Shown piece by piece: positions 12,501 to 28,000 of a stretch of 64,000 bases of DNA (positions are counted from its first letter, which is position 1; every line of letters starts with the position of its first letter). The position numbers were made by a program, and so were the translations under genes. The notes beneath the pieces are model-generated. The model ran no database searches. It saw only the letters and a list, made by a program, of their open reading frames with translations, and had not been told where the DNA came from. Origin of the DNA: Monoplex corrugatus. Lineage: Eukaryota > Mollusca > Gastropoda > Littorinimorpha > Ranellidae. The stretch spans positions 35,815,481-35,879,480 of the forward strand of contig CM060306.1 in the NCBI GenBank assembly GCA_030674185.1, written 5' to 3'.

Positions 12501-15500
12501 TGTGTGTGTTTGTTTAGCTGTTGCTAGGTAGACTGTGTTTTGTCTGAGATGATTATAGTCTTAATATGGCTCTGAGCAGTGGGCTGGGCTTTTAAACAAC
12601 AACAAGAATAATAACAACAAAAGAATAACAGCAATCATCATCATCATCATTCTAATGCCAAGAAACTGACACCGTTTTTGACAAGACAATTTTAGTATTT
12701 ACCGTCCTGTGGCTGCGATCAGCAGGCCCTTGTTGTAGGAGATGATATATATTTGATTGTCACTGTTCATGAAGGTAATCTGCACACAAATGCACGCATC
12801 AGAATAACTTCTGAACTGTATTCTCAGCGACACCCCTTACCACACACACTCCTCACACACATACATCAACACAAAACTCATCTAATAAGAAAAACTGCAA
12901 ATACTTCCAAACCAGTTTCTTCCACATATTGTAAACTAAATTCTGCATATACATGACAGGGAACCCTTAGAGGGTTAACCCCCAGACACATTCCAATTTA
13001 AAGTGTTCCCCCCACCCCCTGTCCCCAAAATGCAATAAGCAGTCTTCAACAAGGACCGTTTGTGCTGTACAAATGGAATAATTATTATTAATACCCAAAT
13101 CAATCTGCACAGTTTTGGTAAACATTCATCCGCTGAAAAGCAAAAATTCCTCGCTGACAGAATTTTTTTTATCAACAAACACAGGGATGCCACAGATAGA
13201 AATGAATGAATATCTCCATTTTTATTCACACACACACACACAGACACACTCACACACACACATGAACACAGTGAAACACATTCTCTGTCCTCTTTTCCTC
13301 CCCAGTCCAACACTACATTTTCCATGAAACTAAGAAAATGCACTTACATTCTCCAACACGCGCAGACAGCGATCCAGTTTCTTCAGACCAGGCGTGTACC
13401 TGTCTAGGTTGTACGCCAGGTCCTCTTTCATGCCCAGAACACTATGGTGAACTGAAAGCAAAACCAGACGTAAGTACTGAGTTGAAATTTCTGATGGGAA
13501 AGAGATTCCTCAGTCAGTTCTTTCAATTCACCCCTTTCTACTGTTCTGCTTTTACATGTATGTCACAGTAAGTTTATGTACCTTGGATATGTCATCTGCA
13601 TCATGGTTTTCTCAGTTTTCATTCTTTTAGTGTAACAGTATCTTGATGTACTTTGGATATGTCATATGCATGCCCCCCCCCCCCCCCCCCCCCCCATTTT
13701 CAGTCTCCCAAGCACTGTATGGATTTATGTACCTTGGATGTCATTTGTGGTTTTCTCAGCTTCAGTTCACTTACTGTACTAGGAAGCTTCTCTAACTTAC
13801 ATATGTCATTTACATCTTGATTTTTCTCAGTCACTTCAATATCTACAAATCACACAGGATGACACCAAACACAGAAGGAGATGGATATGCTTTAACATGG
13901 CATTTAAAAGCAACACAAAATTTCATGAACATTTGTATACACGCACTACACTATAACATCCAAAAGGACATTAAGGTACATGGATGATTGTACGTATGCT
14001 ACATCATGATATCCGGAAGCACCACAAAAGTACATTGCTGACCGTATATGTACTAAACCATGACATTCAAAAGCACATTAAGGTGTATGGATGATTGTAT
14101 ATGTACTGTACCATGGCCAAAGCCAAAGATCATGGATACTGCTAACGTGCCAAACCATGGCATCCACAAACAATGAGATAGATGGGTGACTCTCTATATG
14201 TGTTACATCACATACACATGCCATGTCATCGAGATGTAAAAGAATCACAGCAGCTGTTGCGTCAGCTTACACACAAACATGACATCTGTTTTTTCACTCA
14301 TTCCCTAAACCTACCCCTCCTTCCCCCAATCTCTCTTTAGCAAAATTCAATGAGATATGCACAAGGCCATGGGAAAATTCACTTCTGTCAGTGCTGCCTT
14401 TCTAAGGTGACACTGAGCACTACAGTCCATAAATGATACAAGGAACTTATACAAAACCCTCCGTGATTATATGAATGGAAATACACTTATTACTGAAGAA
14501 AGCAAATTTTTGAAGTCTGAATCAAGAGGTTCTGAACACACAATAGAAAGTTTCAAACAGCTTTACACCACATAACTGCATGACAGGGTAGATCTGCTAA
14601 CTCTTAACCTAATATACACAGACTCCAAACAATAGGAATATACCTACTAATACAAATTACAATACAGTAATGCTTTATCAAACATATAAGAGAACATAAA
14701 TTGTCTGCCATCTGCTATACACAATAACATACTGACATACAATGACTGTGATTACACATGCAGAACAGTAAATACATCCAACACTTTAACACTAAAACAG
14801 ATATGACAAGTATTTATAGCTTAGATGTACTTTTGATCTAAATCCAAAGAAAACACTCTTTACAAAACATCTCTTTCCAGGTAGGAAACTTGCAGTATTG
14901 TACTGGTACTCTTCATTATGATCGTTTCCATAATAGCAGCAGACATACCTGTTTCAACAAAGTGATCTAAACCTCCCAAGGCACGCAGTTCCTCCTTGAA
15001 CCATTCCCCAGCTCGGCGTGATGTCAGACTTAGTAACGACTCCATGGCCAAGTTACCCGTCTGTAAAACATGCACACATGATCACATACATGAACATAAT
15101 GCTTACATGCACATATGTATATGTGAATGTATGTCAATGGTGATGCTGAACTCAATGCAATTTCTGGGTCACCATAACAAATAGATGTGCTATTTCTCCC
15201 AAAGATACCTACTAGTAAATCAACGCTCGACTTACACTCTGTTAAACTGCTAAATGTCATTAAAATCAACATTTTGCTCTTGTGGATTAACCCTTTCTTT
15301 GCCGACTGATGGAATATTTTCAGCACAAATTCTGTGCTCCCCTTTGAAAATGTATGTCCAACTATTGGTACCCACCAATTAAACCCAGCAGGATTTCTTC
15401 TAAAAAGCATGTTACTTTTGTACGTCTATCACATTCATGAATGACCGCAAAAGTTTTTATTTTCCATTCAGTCAGAAAACTCACTAACAGTTCAAGGCAA

Positions 15501-18128
15501 ACAATCAAGACACTCTGTTTTCAGCAAAGATGGAAACACGCTCCCGTTTCGTATGTGCACTTTACTACTGAATACTCACAGAAATAAAATTGAGATCAAT
15601 CTGCTTAGCAGCATTTGACTCTCTCTGCAGTTGAAGCAGCAACTCTTGGACACGCCGACGACACTTTTCTAGCTCCATGCTATCCTCGGTGTTGCCTGTG
15701 ATCTCTTCTTCCATGTCCATGTCCTCACGGTTGCTGCGAGGCATGTCCACTTCATTGAGTTTCAGCATCAGGTGCAGGCTTTCCTTGTCCAGGTCCATGG
15801 TGAGGCGATCTTGGGACAGCATGAACATCATGGCCGCTGTGCTCAAGGCTAGACTCTGAAAACAACAGAAAAAGAACTTATAAGCACCACAGCAAAACAA
15901 ACAACACAACGACAAAACAAAAGAATATAAACATTCCCAGGCTATCTAGGAAAGGAATTTTTTTTAAGTCTTTGCATAATTCAATGTTCTACAGATGGGT
16001 AAAGAAAAACAGTTTGTCAAAAACCTTATAGATTTTTAAACCAACACAAAATAAATAGTTTGTCGTAAACGTTGTCAATTCTTCAAACTGCTACAATCAA
16101 ATCCATTACTTATCAAGCACATTTTCAAAAAAACAAAACTCACTCATCAAAGCTTCCAAATCTTTTAAATATGAAAATAATAAATCATAGATATCAACAA
16201 GTAAAATCAAGAAATGCATGAACAGTGACAGAACAGTTCAGAACTCACAGGGTAAGAACAAGCGTCATGAAGAAGACTGAAGATCTTGGTGACTGTGCCA
16301 TGGGCACGCAGATGCATCCTGAAGGCTGGCAGAATACATTTCCCTGCCAATTGGATTGTGCTGAAATGACAAGTTAAAATTTCTAATGAATACTATGCTG
16401 ACATTATTACATCAATAATATCACAATTTCTGGCAAGTCAAAAATTTAAAGATTAATATACTGACATAATTATAGCAATAATATCTGTTCTATGCACTCC
16501 AGACATTTTCTGTGTAACTGACTAAATCGCAAAAATGCGCTCAAATATACTTTCTTTTTTATCTCACCATTAAGGCAGCTATGCTGCATTTTCAGAAGCC
16601 TGTATGCAAGGTGTTTTCCATAAACCACCAAACAATGACATGACTTACAGAATCTATAGCATGGGAATTTGATCATCTACATGTTTATACATGTACACAT
16701 AAAAGGGTTCAGCAAATATCTGATCTGGGAGACTGGAAAAATCTCAACCTTTTACCCACAGGCAGAGATGTCTTAGTGGATCAAAACCCAAGACCTTTGA
16801 TGGAAAGTCCATAATAACTGTTTTAATTCATGGCCAAATGTGACTATGCAAAAGTTGTAAACTCGTAACTTTACCTAACTCAAAATCTGGTAACAATTCA
16901 TCCCTGGGAAACAAAATCTCTACAAAAAGACCTCTACAGAAAATGTAAAAATGTAATACGCACTTGCTTTGAAACCAGTTGCTTCAAATCATCCCCCTTT
17001 AATACCCCCCTCCCTTTCTTTTAAAGAAGGAAATATCAAATCACAATGAATGTGTGTACGCACAAGTGTGTTTCATTTAACTACCTTATTCTCTAGTTCC
17101 CTTTCCCTCAACGGGCAGTGAATGTAATCAACACACTAACGCTGCACTATACAGACCTCAGAGAACGTATGGACACAGGCTGGTCATCCTTTAAGTTGTC
17201 AAGCAGATATTCCACATCATCTATGAAGTCTTGGGTCTCTCCAGACTCCTGAACTTCATGGGCCATCTTGACGTTTTTCACCACCATGTAGAGCTGCCAA
17301 CATCAACAGTTTTGGCTATTTGTACAAATGTATCCTGTAACATATTCTGTACCACTTCTTTACTGTTAAATCCAGACCAAAATGTACAGTTTCAAACTGT
17401 TAACATTCAGACCAAAATGTACAGTTTTCAAACTAGTTAAACATCCAGACCAAAATGTACATAGTTTCAAACTGTTAACATCCAGACCAAAATGTACATA
17501 GTTTCAAACTGTTCAGACCAAAATGTAATAGTTTCAAACTGTTAGCATCCAGATCAAAATGTACATATTTTCAAACTGTTAACACCCAGACTAAAATGTA
17601 CTGTTAACATCCAGATACAAAATGTGTGTAGTTTCAACCTGTTAACATCCAGACTAAAATACCCACTGTTAACACCCAGACCAAAATGTACATGGTTTCA
17701 AACTGTTAACATCCAGACCAAAACATACGTGGTTTCAAACTGTTAACATCCAGACCAACAAAATGTATGTGGTTTCGAACAAAGTCACTACTACATATAG
17801 GGCCTACATATATACTGACTTTTCTTTCTCTTTCTTTTAACTGTCCACTTGCAGCATCCTGAGTGTCGCAGAAGACTGACTGTACACTTTGCACTTCAGG
17901 TATTACATCAATAATGACAGGACACCTTGCCAAAATAATGTCTTCAGTGTTCATTCACCTCTCTTCCATTCTGTCACCACTTCTGAATGTAGTCTGCTAA
18001 CACTGCCAATCGGTACATCTGCATATGGTTGCAATCAACTGCATATATCAAATATGAATGTTTAATTAAGTCAGGCACATATGTGCAATACATTCTTCAT
18101 AACATTTTATAGATCATATCTATGAAAA

Positions 18129-18189
<61 letters not shown>

Positions 18190-20426
18190 TGGTGTGGGGG
18201 GCGGTGTGTGTGTGCTGCGTGCGTGCGTGTGGTGTGCTGTGCATGCAAGCTCTAGAAAGTATGCGAGACTGCTATGTCAAGATCATGCCTCAAACTATAC
18301 ACTCACCAAAACAACGTATTTCATAAAGTTAATTAAACCTCTGACTCCCACATCCTGTCCACCAACTGCAAAAACTTAACCCTTTAAGTCCCTCATTCTG
18401 ATACCAGCTTTCTGCAGGTTGGCAATGCAGGATGCTGGTGGACAGGGTGAGGGAGTCAGAGTTAAATTCTGTTACATGATATGTGTCTACCGATCTAGTT
18501 TCTCACCTCCTTGTGTTCTTTTTTAACTTTCACAGAAGTGTAAGCTTCCTGGCCTCTGTTCTTGGGCCAGTGGACTGCGCGGATCAGTCGTGGTTCTTTC
18601 AAACTAACAGGTGAAGCTTCTTCCTCGTCTGAAAATGGAATTTCTTTGGTTTGTCGCACAGGTGGGAAACACTGTCAATCTGTAACAGAAAACATCACAA
18701 CATATTCTATAACAATTCACCGATACACAGCGCAACCAATCCATATCAAAGCAGCTTGCTGCACTTTACATAGCCTCAAGCTGTTCTGTAATCTCCCCTT
18801 TTATACAACAATCAATAAAAAACAAAAGAAATAGGAACTATCTTTTCTAACACAAACATCTCTCATTGCAATTCTCCATGCAGGTGGGAATCTAGAACAG
18901 ATGTAGAACTGCATAATTTAAATTTTGTGTATGTGTGGCTGCCTTGGGCAAAAGCACAAAAGAAAGCTCTGGATAGAGTGTCTGTATATAGTTTACCAGC
19001 TGTAACAAAATTTACATCAAATTTTAATACAGTCAAAAGACAAAACAGAGCTAGATCTATGCTTACCTAAACTCAAGAAATATGTCCACATCTCTTTGAT
19101 CTATTAGTTGCAAGACAGAATCAAACAGCCTCAATCTGTCCAAGCAAGATCATGTTCCTTCTCAGAGAAAACAAAAAAAAGTAGCTCACTGGTATTGTTG
19201 TTTAAATAAAAACTTGCCTTAAAAAATTGTCTTAAAACGTTTGGATCTTAAATCACTAAGACGGTATAAGGAATCTTCAAAGAAACATCAGTATGGGATT
19301 CGTCATCTCGCTTCAAAATAAAGACCTGACGCAGACGCCATGTTTTTAATATTTTATACATTCTTTATGGCAAATATGGTTGGGCTCCATCTTTAGAAAC
19401 ATAATTCCTAAGCAAAGAAAGGATTTTCCTTTCTTGAGCTTGGAATAATTTCATTACAATTTTGAATATGCCCTTTCTGATATAATAACATGTATACATA
19501 TATATATATATTATAGGGGTAAGGAAAGGCAGTTTTTCCCAAAAGCCAACCAGGCTAGCTCACAGAAAAATTTTGCAGTCAAATATTAACTCTTTTAGCC
19601 AAAGTTTGATTTATGTTTTGCGATGCAGTGAGGCAGTATCACACACACACACACTTGCATTAGTATTGCAGAAAGGTGATGGTAACAATTGCAAACTGTA
19701 CAGCAAGAGCAAGATAACATGCCCCAAAGGGACCAGAACAAAATTCCTCAAGATTCAATGGCAGGAACACAAAAACATTTTTTCAAGAAAAGCAAAAATG
19801 GCAAGAAAAAGGCAGGCTGTTAGGTTTTGTTTGTGGGGACTATGAAGTCTTGGCTGTTACTGACTGCTTGTTTGATGATTACATTTTGAGCTATAATTTT
19901 CACAAGGGTCGACAATATCCAGCTCCTGCAGATGGTACTGACTAACAGTCAGGTTTGTCCAGGCATCTTCTTCCTCATCTTCTTTTCTCCTCCATCTTTT
20001 TCCAGCTCTTGAACATTGTCTTCCTCCTGCCCATCAGCTTCTTCAAGTGTCTTCATCTTGCAAGGCGGAGGCTTCAGTATCAGCTGATTTTCTTTAATTT
20101 GAAGGGAAAGACAAATGATCACCAGCCAGTGGGGTCAGCATATGGAAAATGTTGCCAACCCAATTGCTTTTCTGATCGCTTTTGGTTACCAGGCTACCTC
20201 TTTCCTCATCCCAGATATGTAAGAATAAAAGTTGTTTGTGATCGTAACATCCAATTTTTCCCTTTTCACTGTATATTTATCTCAATTTCTTAAAGTTCAG
20301 CTTCTATAGGAAGATGTTAAAAACAAAACTTTTGTTGTACTGTAGTACATCATAATCTATCATTTTTGCAACAGTAATCACAAACACTGCACATACTTGG
20401 ACAACCACCCCAACACACACACAACA

Positions 20427-20504
<78 letters not shown>

Positions 20505-22310
20505 CACACACACACACATAATATCAGTAACAAAAAGATGAAGTTCTAAACGGCTGACTTAATCTACTTGGGAATGCGAGTACCAGCTGAATGACCTAAA
20601 TATTTTATTTGACATTATCTACATGTATTAAGACCAAGGTAGCAAGCGAGATCGTGGAACAGAATATATGAATATCTCTTGTCAGATTGTTATTTCAATA
20701 CTTTAAACACAATCTCTTCTAGCTGAAATTTAAGCTGACACTGACTCTTGACACTCATGACATCATTTTAAGTTAACAAAAAACACCTTGAGGTTATGGA
20801 TGGGACCCGGAGCACCACAGGTGAGGCATTGGTGCTCCAGGTTCCATACGTGCACTCTCATGGTGTTTCTTGTTAACTTAAAATGATGTCATGAGTGTCA
20901 AGAATCAGTGTCAGTTGTAAGATAATGCCAGCTATACAAAGTCTGAACACCATCTCCAATCTACTACAACACCAGTGCATTGCTTCAGCTCAACCTAAGA
21001 AGCATATGTTAAAACTATTATGCCCAGCCATCACATGTACTGGAAAAAGTTTGTATAGCTGTCTCTTTACGGCGAAAAGTTTCTCTATAAAACACGACAG
21101 CATCAAACCATATACTCTATCGAGAAACAACTACACATCCTTCAACAGGAGACACAGAGATTACGATTGACGGTACATCTACACAACCAAAAAGATTTTC
21201 TTGGTTCAAAAGAAACCTGGATTTTTAATGGGAATACCAACAGAAGTGATAAACTCATAAGTATTTAGATTTCATATTTTGAACTAAACATAGTTTCATG
21301 ACTGCAATGGAAGAAACTAAAGAAAGATGTAAAAGAAGTACCAATGCTACAGGCAGTTCCACCACTCTTTTATGGTTTAGACATTTTGCATTATGAGACA
21401 AGCTATCAACTTGAACAAGAGTATCTCTGTACTTTCTTTTTTTTTTGGAAGAGATTTTCATTCTTTAAGAAAGAAAATGGAAAACAGTATGGTGTATGCT
21501 GAACTGGGATCTGTTCCTCTTTTGATAACTGCATTCACTAGATGCATCAAACATTCGGTTAAAAAAAAAAGCTTTTGAAATGGTTTTGAAGTAGTTTGGC
21601 ATTGTGGAAATCGTGATGAAAACGAATCAGTGAAAAATTCTAAGCAAGAGTATGCATCAGTTTCTGCCATGATTGGTGAAACCACTTGAATACCAGCACA
21701 GACAACTTTATTTGCATGGAAAATTTCCATCTTTGAAGAAGCAAAATACTCAAAGTAAGTATGTGGTAGTGCACAGAAATGCTACAGCACAGGATGAGTT
21801 GTCCCACTTGAACATTCACAGATACAATTTTTTACCTACAACTGAAAACACTTCATGTCCAGTCTGTCCCAACATACACAAAAACGCGATACATTTCCTG
21901 TTCAAATGCGCTCTGTACATTTAGGTCAAACAACTTTACAGTTTGATGTCATAGAAGGCCATGACTGAGAAGAAACTATTACTAGCAAAATGACAGCCGA
22001 TTCTGTAGGAACCATACTGAACTTGGAGAAGGTTTTGGTGGCTGCTTTACAAAAGATGACAATACAAAATAGTAGTTCTAATGTACAACATGAAATCTAA
22101 TTTGTCCATAGTAATCAATTATCTCATGTACATGCACTGATTTAACTGAAAGGGGCTGTGCATTTATTTATCAAATTTCTGGTTCCTGAGTGTGCACACA
22201 CCGTGCGCATGTGTGTGTGTGTGTGTATGTGAGTAGGGTGTTGTGGGTGTGTGTTGTGTGTGTTGTGTGTGTGTGAGTTCGTGTATGTGTGTGGGTGTGT
22301 GTTGGTGTGT

Positions 22311-22341
<31 letters not shown>

Positions 22342-25025
22342 GATCAGATGTGACAGCAGTAATACTTCCTCTTAAAGTAAACAACTAGGTGCATGGGGCA
22401 CGAATAAATTCAATGTATCATGTATGTTTAAGGGATAAAGATTTGTACTGCTCTATTTTTCTTTCTGTGAGAGCCATAACTGGGGTAAATGGGACCATGA
22501 GTTTTTACGATGAAGCATAACCCAATTGTACCAATCACAGTCATAGTCTGAGTCTCATGACTTCTTTTTTTCTCTTCTTTTTTTAATGAGAACTCTAACT
22601 CTAACTCAAGTATCATATTGATCACTGTATGTATACATATCTATCTATAGTATCTATCTATCTATATATACATATCATTATCTATCTATCTATCTATATA
22701 CATATCTATCTATCTATCTATCTATCTATCTTGGATTGGATTGGATGTTTTTTATGTCACAGGCCACAGTTCCTCATGAAGGGGTATGCGAACAACATAC
22801 TGCATGATACTTACTGCACGATTACAAATAACACATTTCAAATGATTAAATGCAACACGTTGTGAATGATTACAACACAATTATGATCTAGTTTTGAAAG
22901 TGACAAAATAATGATTAATATTATGAAACAGCTATTTCTCTAAGTTTCAGAGCTTTGTATAAAAACAATGAGAAGTTTTGCACAACTTCCCTTCAGAATT
23001 TGTTGATGACATCAATAAACTTAGTTTAAATTGGCAAAGCTGGCTGTAATACTTATGCTTACTAAACTTTCTCCCAATATGATGAAGTGCTTGACAATTG
23101 AGAACAAAATGCACTTCATCTTGTGTAGATTTTTTGTATAAAAGACATCAATTCACTGTCACAGTATCAGTAAATGCTTCATATCTGAAACAATGTACAG
23201 CCAATTCAGACAAACCAACTCTAAATCTTGCTGTTACATATTTCAAATGTCTATGGTTATTCAATCGTAAATATGAGCTTCATGTCAGGCATACCAGAAC
23301 ACGTTCTGTAGAGACTAAATTTTCGCTATCCTTAATCAGTTTGATGATCACAATTCTGCCACCTACTATCTATCAACCAGTGACAAAAAAAGTATAAAAA
23401 CCATTTAACCTACCAACACTCTAATTGAGCCACACATACCAAATCTACATTTTCAAATAAGCTCATACATCTGTAACCCATCTGTTTTTCTTCCCATTTG
23501 TGTCTATATCATATAATATTTTGTAAGCTTTCTGTGGTATCCTAGATTCATCCACATGTAATAATTTCAGCCGATATCTGAGTTCACATGTATTGGGTAT
23601 CAGTCTATTCAATCATACATAAAATCATTAGGCGTTCACATACTCATTCCCCAAAACCTTTACAAGGCAAACAAATGAATTGATTCATAATAACACACAG
23701 GTTTATCGTGTAATTCTGAGCCAAACTGCATAAGTGGTTGTACTTGGGAGTAAAAATGCATTAAACAATTTCAAAGAATTATTATTTAGAACACATAATT
23801 TTTGCATAATACATAACAATGCATTCTTCATTCTGCTGGCAAAATCTCTACAAGTAACAGTAAAACTGAAACATTTGGTGAAAAATATTAAGTATTTATG
23901 AAATTACCAACAGGCATTGGAACACCACCATACATGCATCTTTCTCTAGCACCTAAGTCGCCACCTTTTTCGAATACAATAATATTATTTTTTCTCATAT
24001 TGATGTTTAACTGAAGTAAAGTAACAGCATGTTATAAACTTGATTCTGTAAGCGGACAGTTCTTTCTTATCAGTACATCATCATGATCAACAGTACATCA
24101 ACATCTACCAACAAAAGAACAAACAATTCAATTGCTTCACAGGATGAGATGGCACCATGTTTTCCATTATTAATTATGTCTAATGCTAACCCGTTTGTGC
24201 ACAGTGAAAACAATAACAGACTACATACGTCACACTGTTTCACTCCAGCTGTACAACTGACACAATCAGTCAATTTAGCATGACATCTTACCTGACATTT
24301 AACAATATTATAGATGCTTTTAACGCAGTCGTTCAGTTTATCTTTCAGACCATATATATAAAGGCCGAAGTATGTTTCAACTGATGGAACCAAACACTTT
24401 CTAAAATCTATAAAGGCTACATAAACTTGATAAAGCTTATTACATAAGAATTGTTTCTACACTAGAGCTAATAAAGTGAACATACGATCCACAGTAAAAT
24501 ATCCCTTTTTGAATCTTGCTTGATAATCACCAATAATGTTATTTTCTTTTGCCTATTCGTGTAACATGTTGTTGATTATTGTATTGAAAAGTCTGCTATT
24601 TATGTCCCTAAGATAAACGCCTCCATAATTACTTGGATTGTTATTACCTTTTTTGAAGTGTGGTAAAATGATCCACTCAGATCAGTTTTTATGAAACTCA
24701 CCGTTATCAAGATTCAAGATTTCTTAAACAAGTGTGACTGCCCATGTTCAAGCAAACAGGAACCAGAAAAATACTAAAACAGAATCAGAATGCATATTTA
24801 TTATAACCAGACAAGACAGGTGCAACTTTTCGTCCAACTGGCCCTTTTGTCAAGCAAAAATGGAAGGTCACACAAACATACAAACACCAAATACAAAAAT
24901 TGGGAGAAAAGACTGAGACTTCCCTGCTGCTTCGTCCACATCCGCAGAAACATCATTGGTCGCATGTTCTAATACACGGTTATGCCCTGAGCAAGCGAGC
25001 AAGCAAAAGAGACACAGAGAGAAGA

Positions 25026-25089
<64 letters not shown>

Positions 25090-28000
25090 GAGAAACAGAC
25101 AGACAGACCGACAGACAGTGACAGAGAGAGAAGAATGAAAATGAATCCCCCCCCCCCCCCCCCCCAGGGTGGTAGTGTAAGCACAGTCATGCTTTTTTAC
25201 ATCCAGCCTTGACCCATGGAGGGTCTTTACGAATACAATTACATTATGACAACCACAGAAGGTCTGTTATAATCATTACCGCTATTGCTGCATAGCACTT
25301 CCCACCCAAACAGGTGATTTATGATGTGATGAACGAGATCGAAGAGAACAGAAACTTCTTTGCAACAGAAACTTCTTTGCAAAGTGGGGAAAAAATCCAA
25401 GGTTCCATCAAGAAAAGCATCAATAAAAGATTAAAGATTACAGAACACTTCAAATACACTACATGACACTTTGAATGGGACGTTTTAAAATAAAAAAAAT
25501 TAAAATCTTTGGACGTAATCTTTTGTAGTTGTGACTAGAAACTGCATAAGACATACGATATACCAAAGCCAAACATAGCAATATGCAATTTGAGTAAAAG
25601 CAATTTTGTTTAGTTTATTCTTTTGTTAAAACTAAAAGCCGTCATTTTAGATCAAATTCAAAGGGACACTGATATAAAGATTTTCCCCGCTACATTTTCC
25701 CCACAGAAAAGATGCATTCTTTAAAGACCGATGAAAAGATGTAAACGTGGAGTACGGGCAGATGTTAGATCTGTGCCGCTGATGAAATTGCCTCCTGTGT
25801 CAATATGTTTCACAGGCACATGAAATTGAAAAGCACTATTGAATATGTTTCATTGGCACATGAAACTGAAAAGCACCATTCTTTTTAAACAATGTGCTAG
25901 ATGAAGAAAATTACAATCAAAATACAAAGCCTTTGGGTTTTTTTTAATCAACAACAAATCAATGAACATAACAATGTGCTCCAGATTATGGGTACACACA
26001 TGATGTAACAAGTAGTTCTTACCAATGAACATATCACATACATTTAACTAAATCAGTAAAATGTTTGTCATTATTCATTGTAACTTCAACAGTGTAACAT
26101 TATTGTAAAAAAAACAAACAACTAAAAAAAAAAACAACAAAAAAACAACAACAACAACAAAAGAACCACCTCAATGTAACATCATTATAAAAAAAAAAGT
26201 TTAAAAAAGTAAAATAATTACAAAACCACATAATGCTCATCATTGTGTATGCATATATACTCTGTGTGTGTGTGTGTGTGTATTTGCAAAATTTTGGAAA
26301 ACAGAATTGGCACAGTATCCACATTCTGTCACTTGCAGTATTTGTGTCCTTCAAGTAAGTCCACATCGGTGTCAAATGTGTGTGTGTGTGCGCGCGTGCG
26401 CGAGCATGCCCGTATAACTGCATGTGCGCCTGCGTGTGTGTGAGTACATGCACATTTACATGTGCGTATTATATCATATCATACCATAACGTATCGTACT
26501 GAATCATATTATATATCATATCATATCATATCATACCATATCAAATAACATCAAATCATATATCATATCATATCATATCATATCATATCATATCATATCA
26601 TATATCATATCATACTGTATTATGTTCTATAGTATTATATTTACATATAAGTGCATACATAGAATAGATCGACAGACTGATAAAGTGTGCATATTAAATA
26701 AGCAACAATGACATTTGACACCGATGTGGACTTACTTGAAGGGACACAAATACTGCAAGTGACAGAATGTGGATACTGTGCCAATTCTGTTTTTCCAAAA
26801 TTTTGCAAATAACAACAACAACAACAACAACAAAACCACATAAACTTTCTGATAGTTCTGAGAAGAAGGTTAAAAAAAAAAAAAAAGCACACAGACTGAT
26901 GCGAATCATAACACCAGACCTCTATACCTACATCCATCTGCAGTCATGAAACACGTTTCTCTCTTCAGAGGACAATTAACCAAGTTATCTGTGAGAACTA
27001 GAAGTATTATCGACAGCTTCATGTCACACTGAGCAAAAAGTCAAGACAAACTTTAAAGTGCAGAAAAATCTGTTACTGGGGGAAAAGTTGGGATATAAAA
27101 ACAGTTTTGATCCTTTTTCACCACAGTCACACCCCCATCCACCCCCAAACTTCCCCCTTCCTGCTCAATGTTTTTTCAATCTGCTCCTGCTCTCTTCCTC
27201 TTACTTACATCTTTCATCCTCCTTCATTTTTATTGTTCCTCCTCTCCAAACTCTTTATTCCTTCCTCTTGATTATTTGCTCCAAATGTCCTCTTCCAATA
27301 CATCCTTTCCCATTTTTCCTGTCCCACCTCCCCTTTCTATTCTATGCTCCCTTCTCTCCCTTCCCATTTGTTTTCAAAAAAAGCTCTTATAACTGGAAAA
27401 ATACACTACCACCACCACCACCCTCATACAGTCAAGTCCTCTACCCCATCCCTGACCTTAAAAAGAGGAGGTCAAGCTATTCTCCCTGACCTTAAAAAGA
27501 GGAGGTCAAGCTATTCTATCTCCTGTTTATACAACAATTGTAATATGATCCCATCTCTCATAGTCTCAATAATACAAGAATAAATAGAGAAAATAATGAC
27601 ACTTGTAAGGCAGCAAATCTTGACTGAAGAATCAAATCAAGGTGCCCATTCTCATCATTCACCAAAACAATAACCTTATAACAAACAAAATAATGACATT
27701 CATAAGGTGCCAAATCTTGACACAAGAATCAAACCAAAGCACGCACTCTCACCATTCACCTAAGCAATCACAATGACCAAAACTCCAGGGCACACAGCAC
27801 ATGCAGACTCAAGTGGGACCCGGAGAACAGGAGGGCAGTGGGGCAAAAGAGTGAATATGTAGAGGAGTAAATAACTGGCGGACAAAAAAGATGTCTTCAA
27901 GCTAGACTTGAAGGAAGACAGAGTTTGCGACTCTTGAATAGACATGGAAGATTGTTTGTTTTAAGTTGTATGGACCAGACACAGAAAAAGAAGGGTGACT

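Larger units (their letters stand above)
9003..12702. other. Intron with 45-bp minisatellite and simple repeats
   Basis: Contains C-run 9346-9365, (GA)n 9437-9499, the 45-bp array, a short GAGCCACGATCGTGGCT palindrome (about 10033-10049) and one AAAGCCCAGC repeat. No coding similarity. Confidence 0.6.
17294..18506. other. Intron with degenerate tandem repeat, (TG)n and a MITE
   Basis: Holds the ~37-bp tandem array, a (TG)n microsatellite at about 18131-18188 continuing into GGTGTGGGGGGCGGTGTG, and the deleted MITE at 18337-18461. Confidence 0.7.

Noticed and set aside
19573..20293. Hidden exon or gene at 19.6-20.3 kb
   Set aside because: Charged short frames on both strands and no recognised motif; splice sites in the WAPL phase are absent. 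Possibly a transposon remnant.
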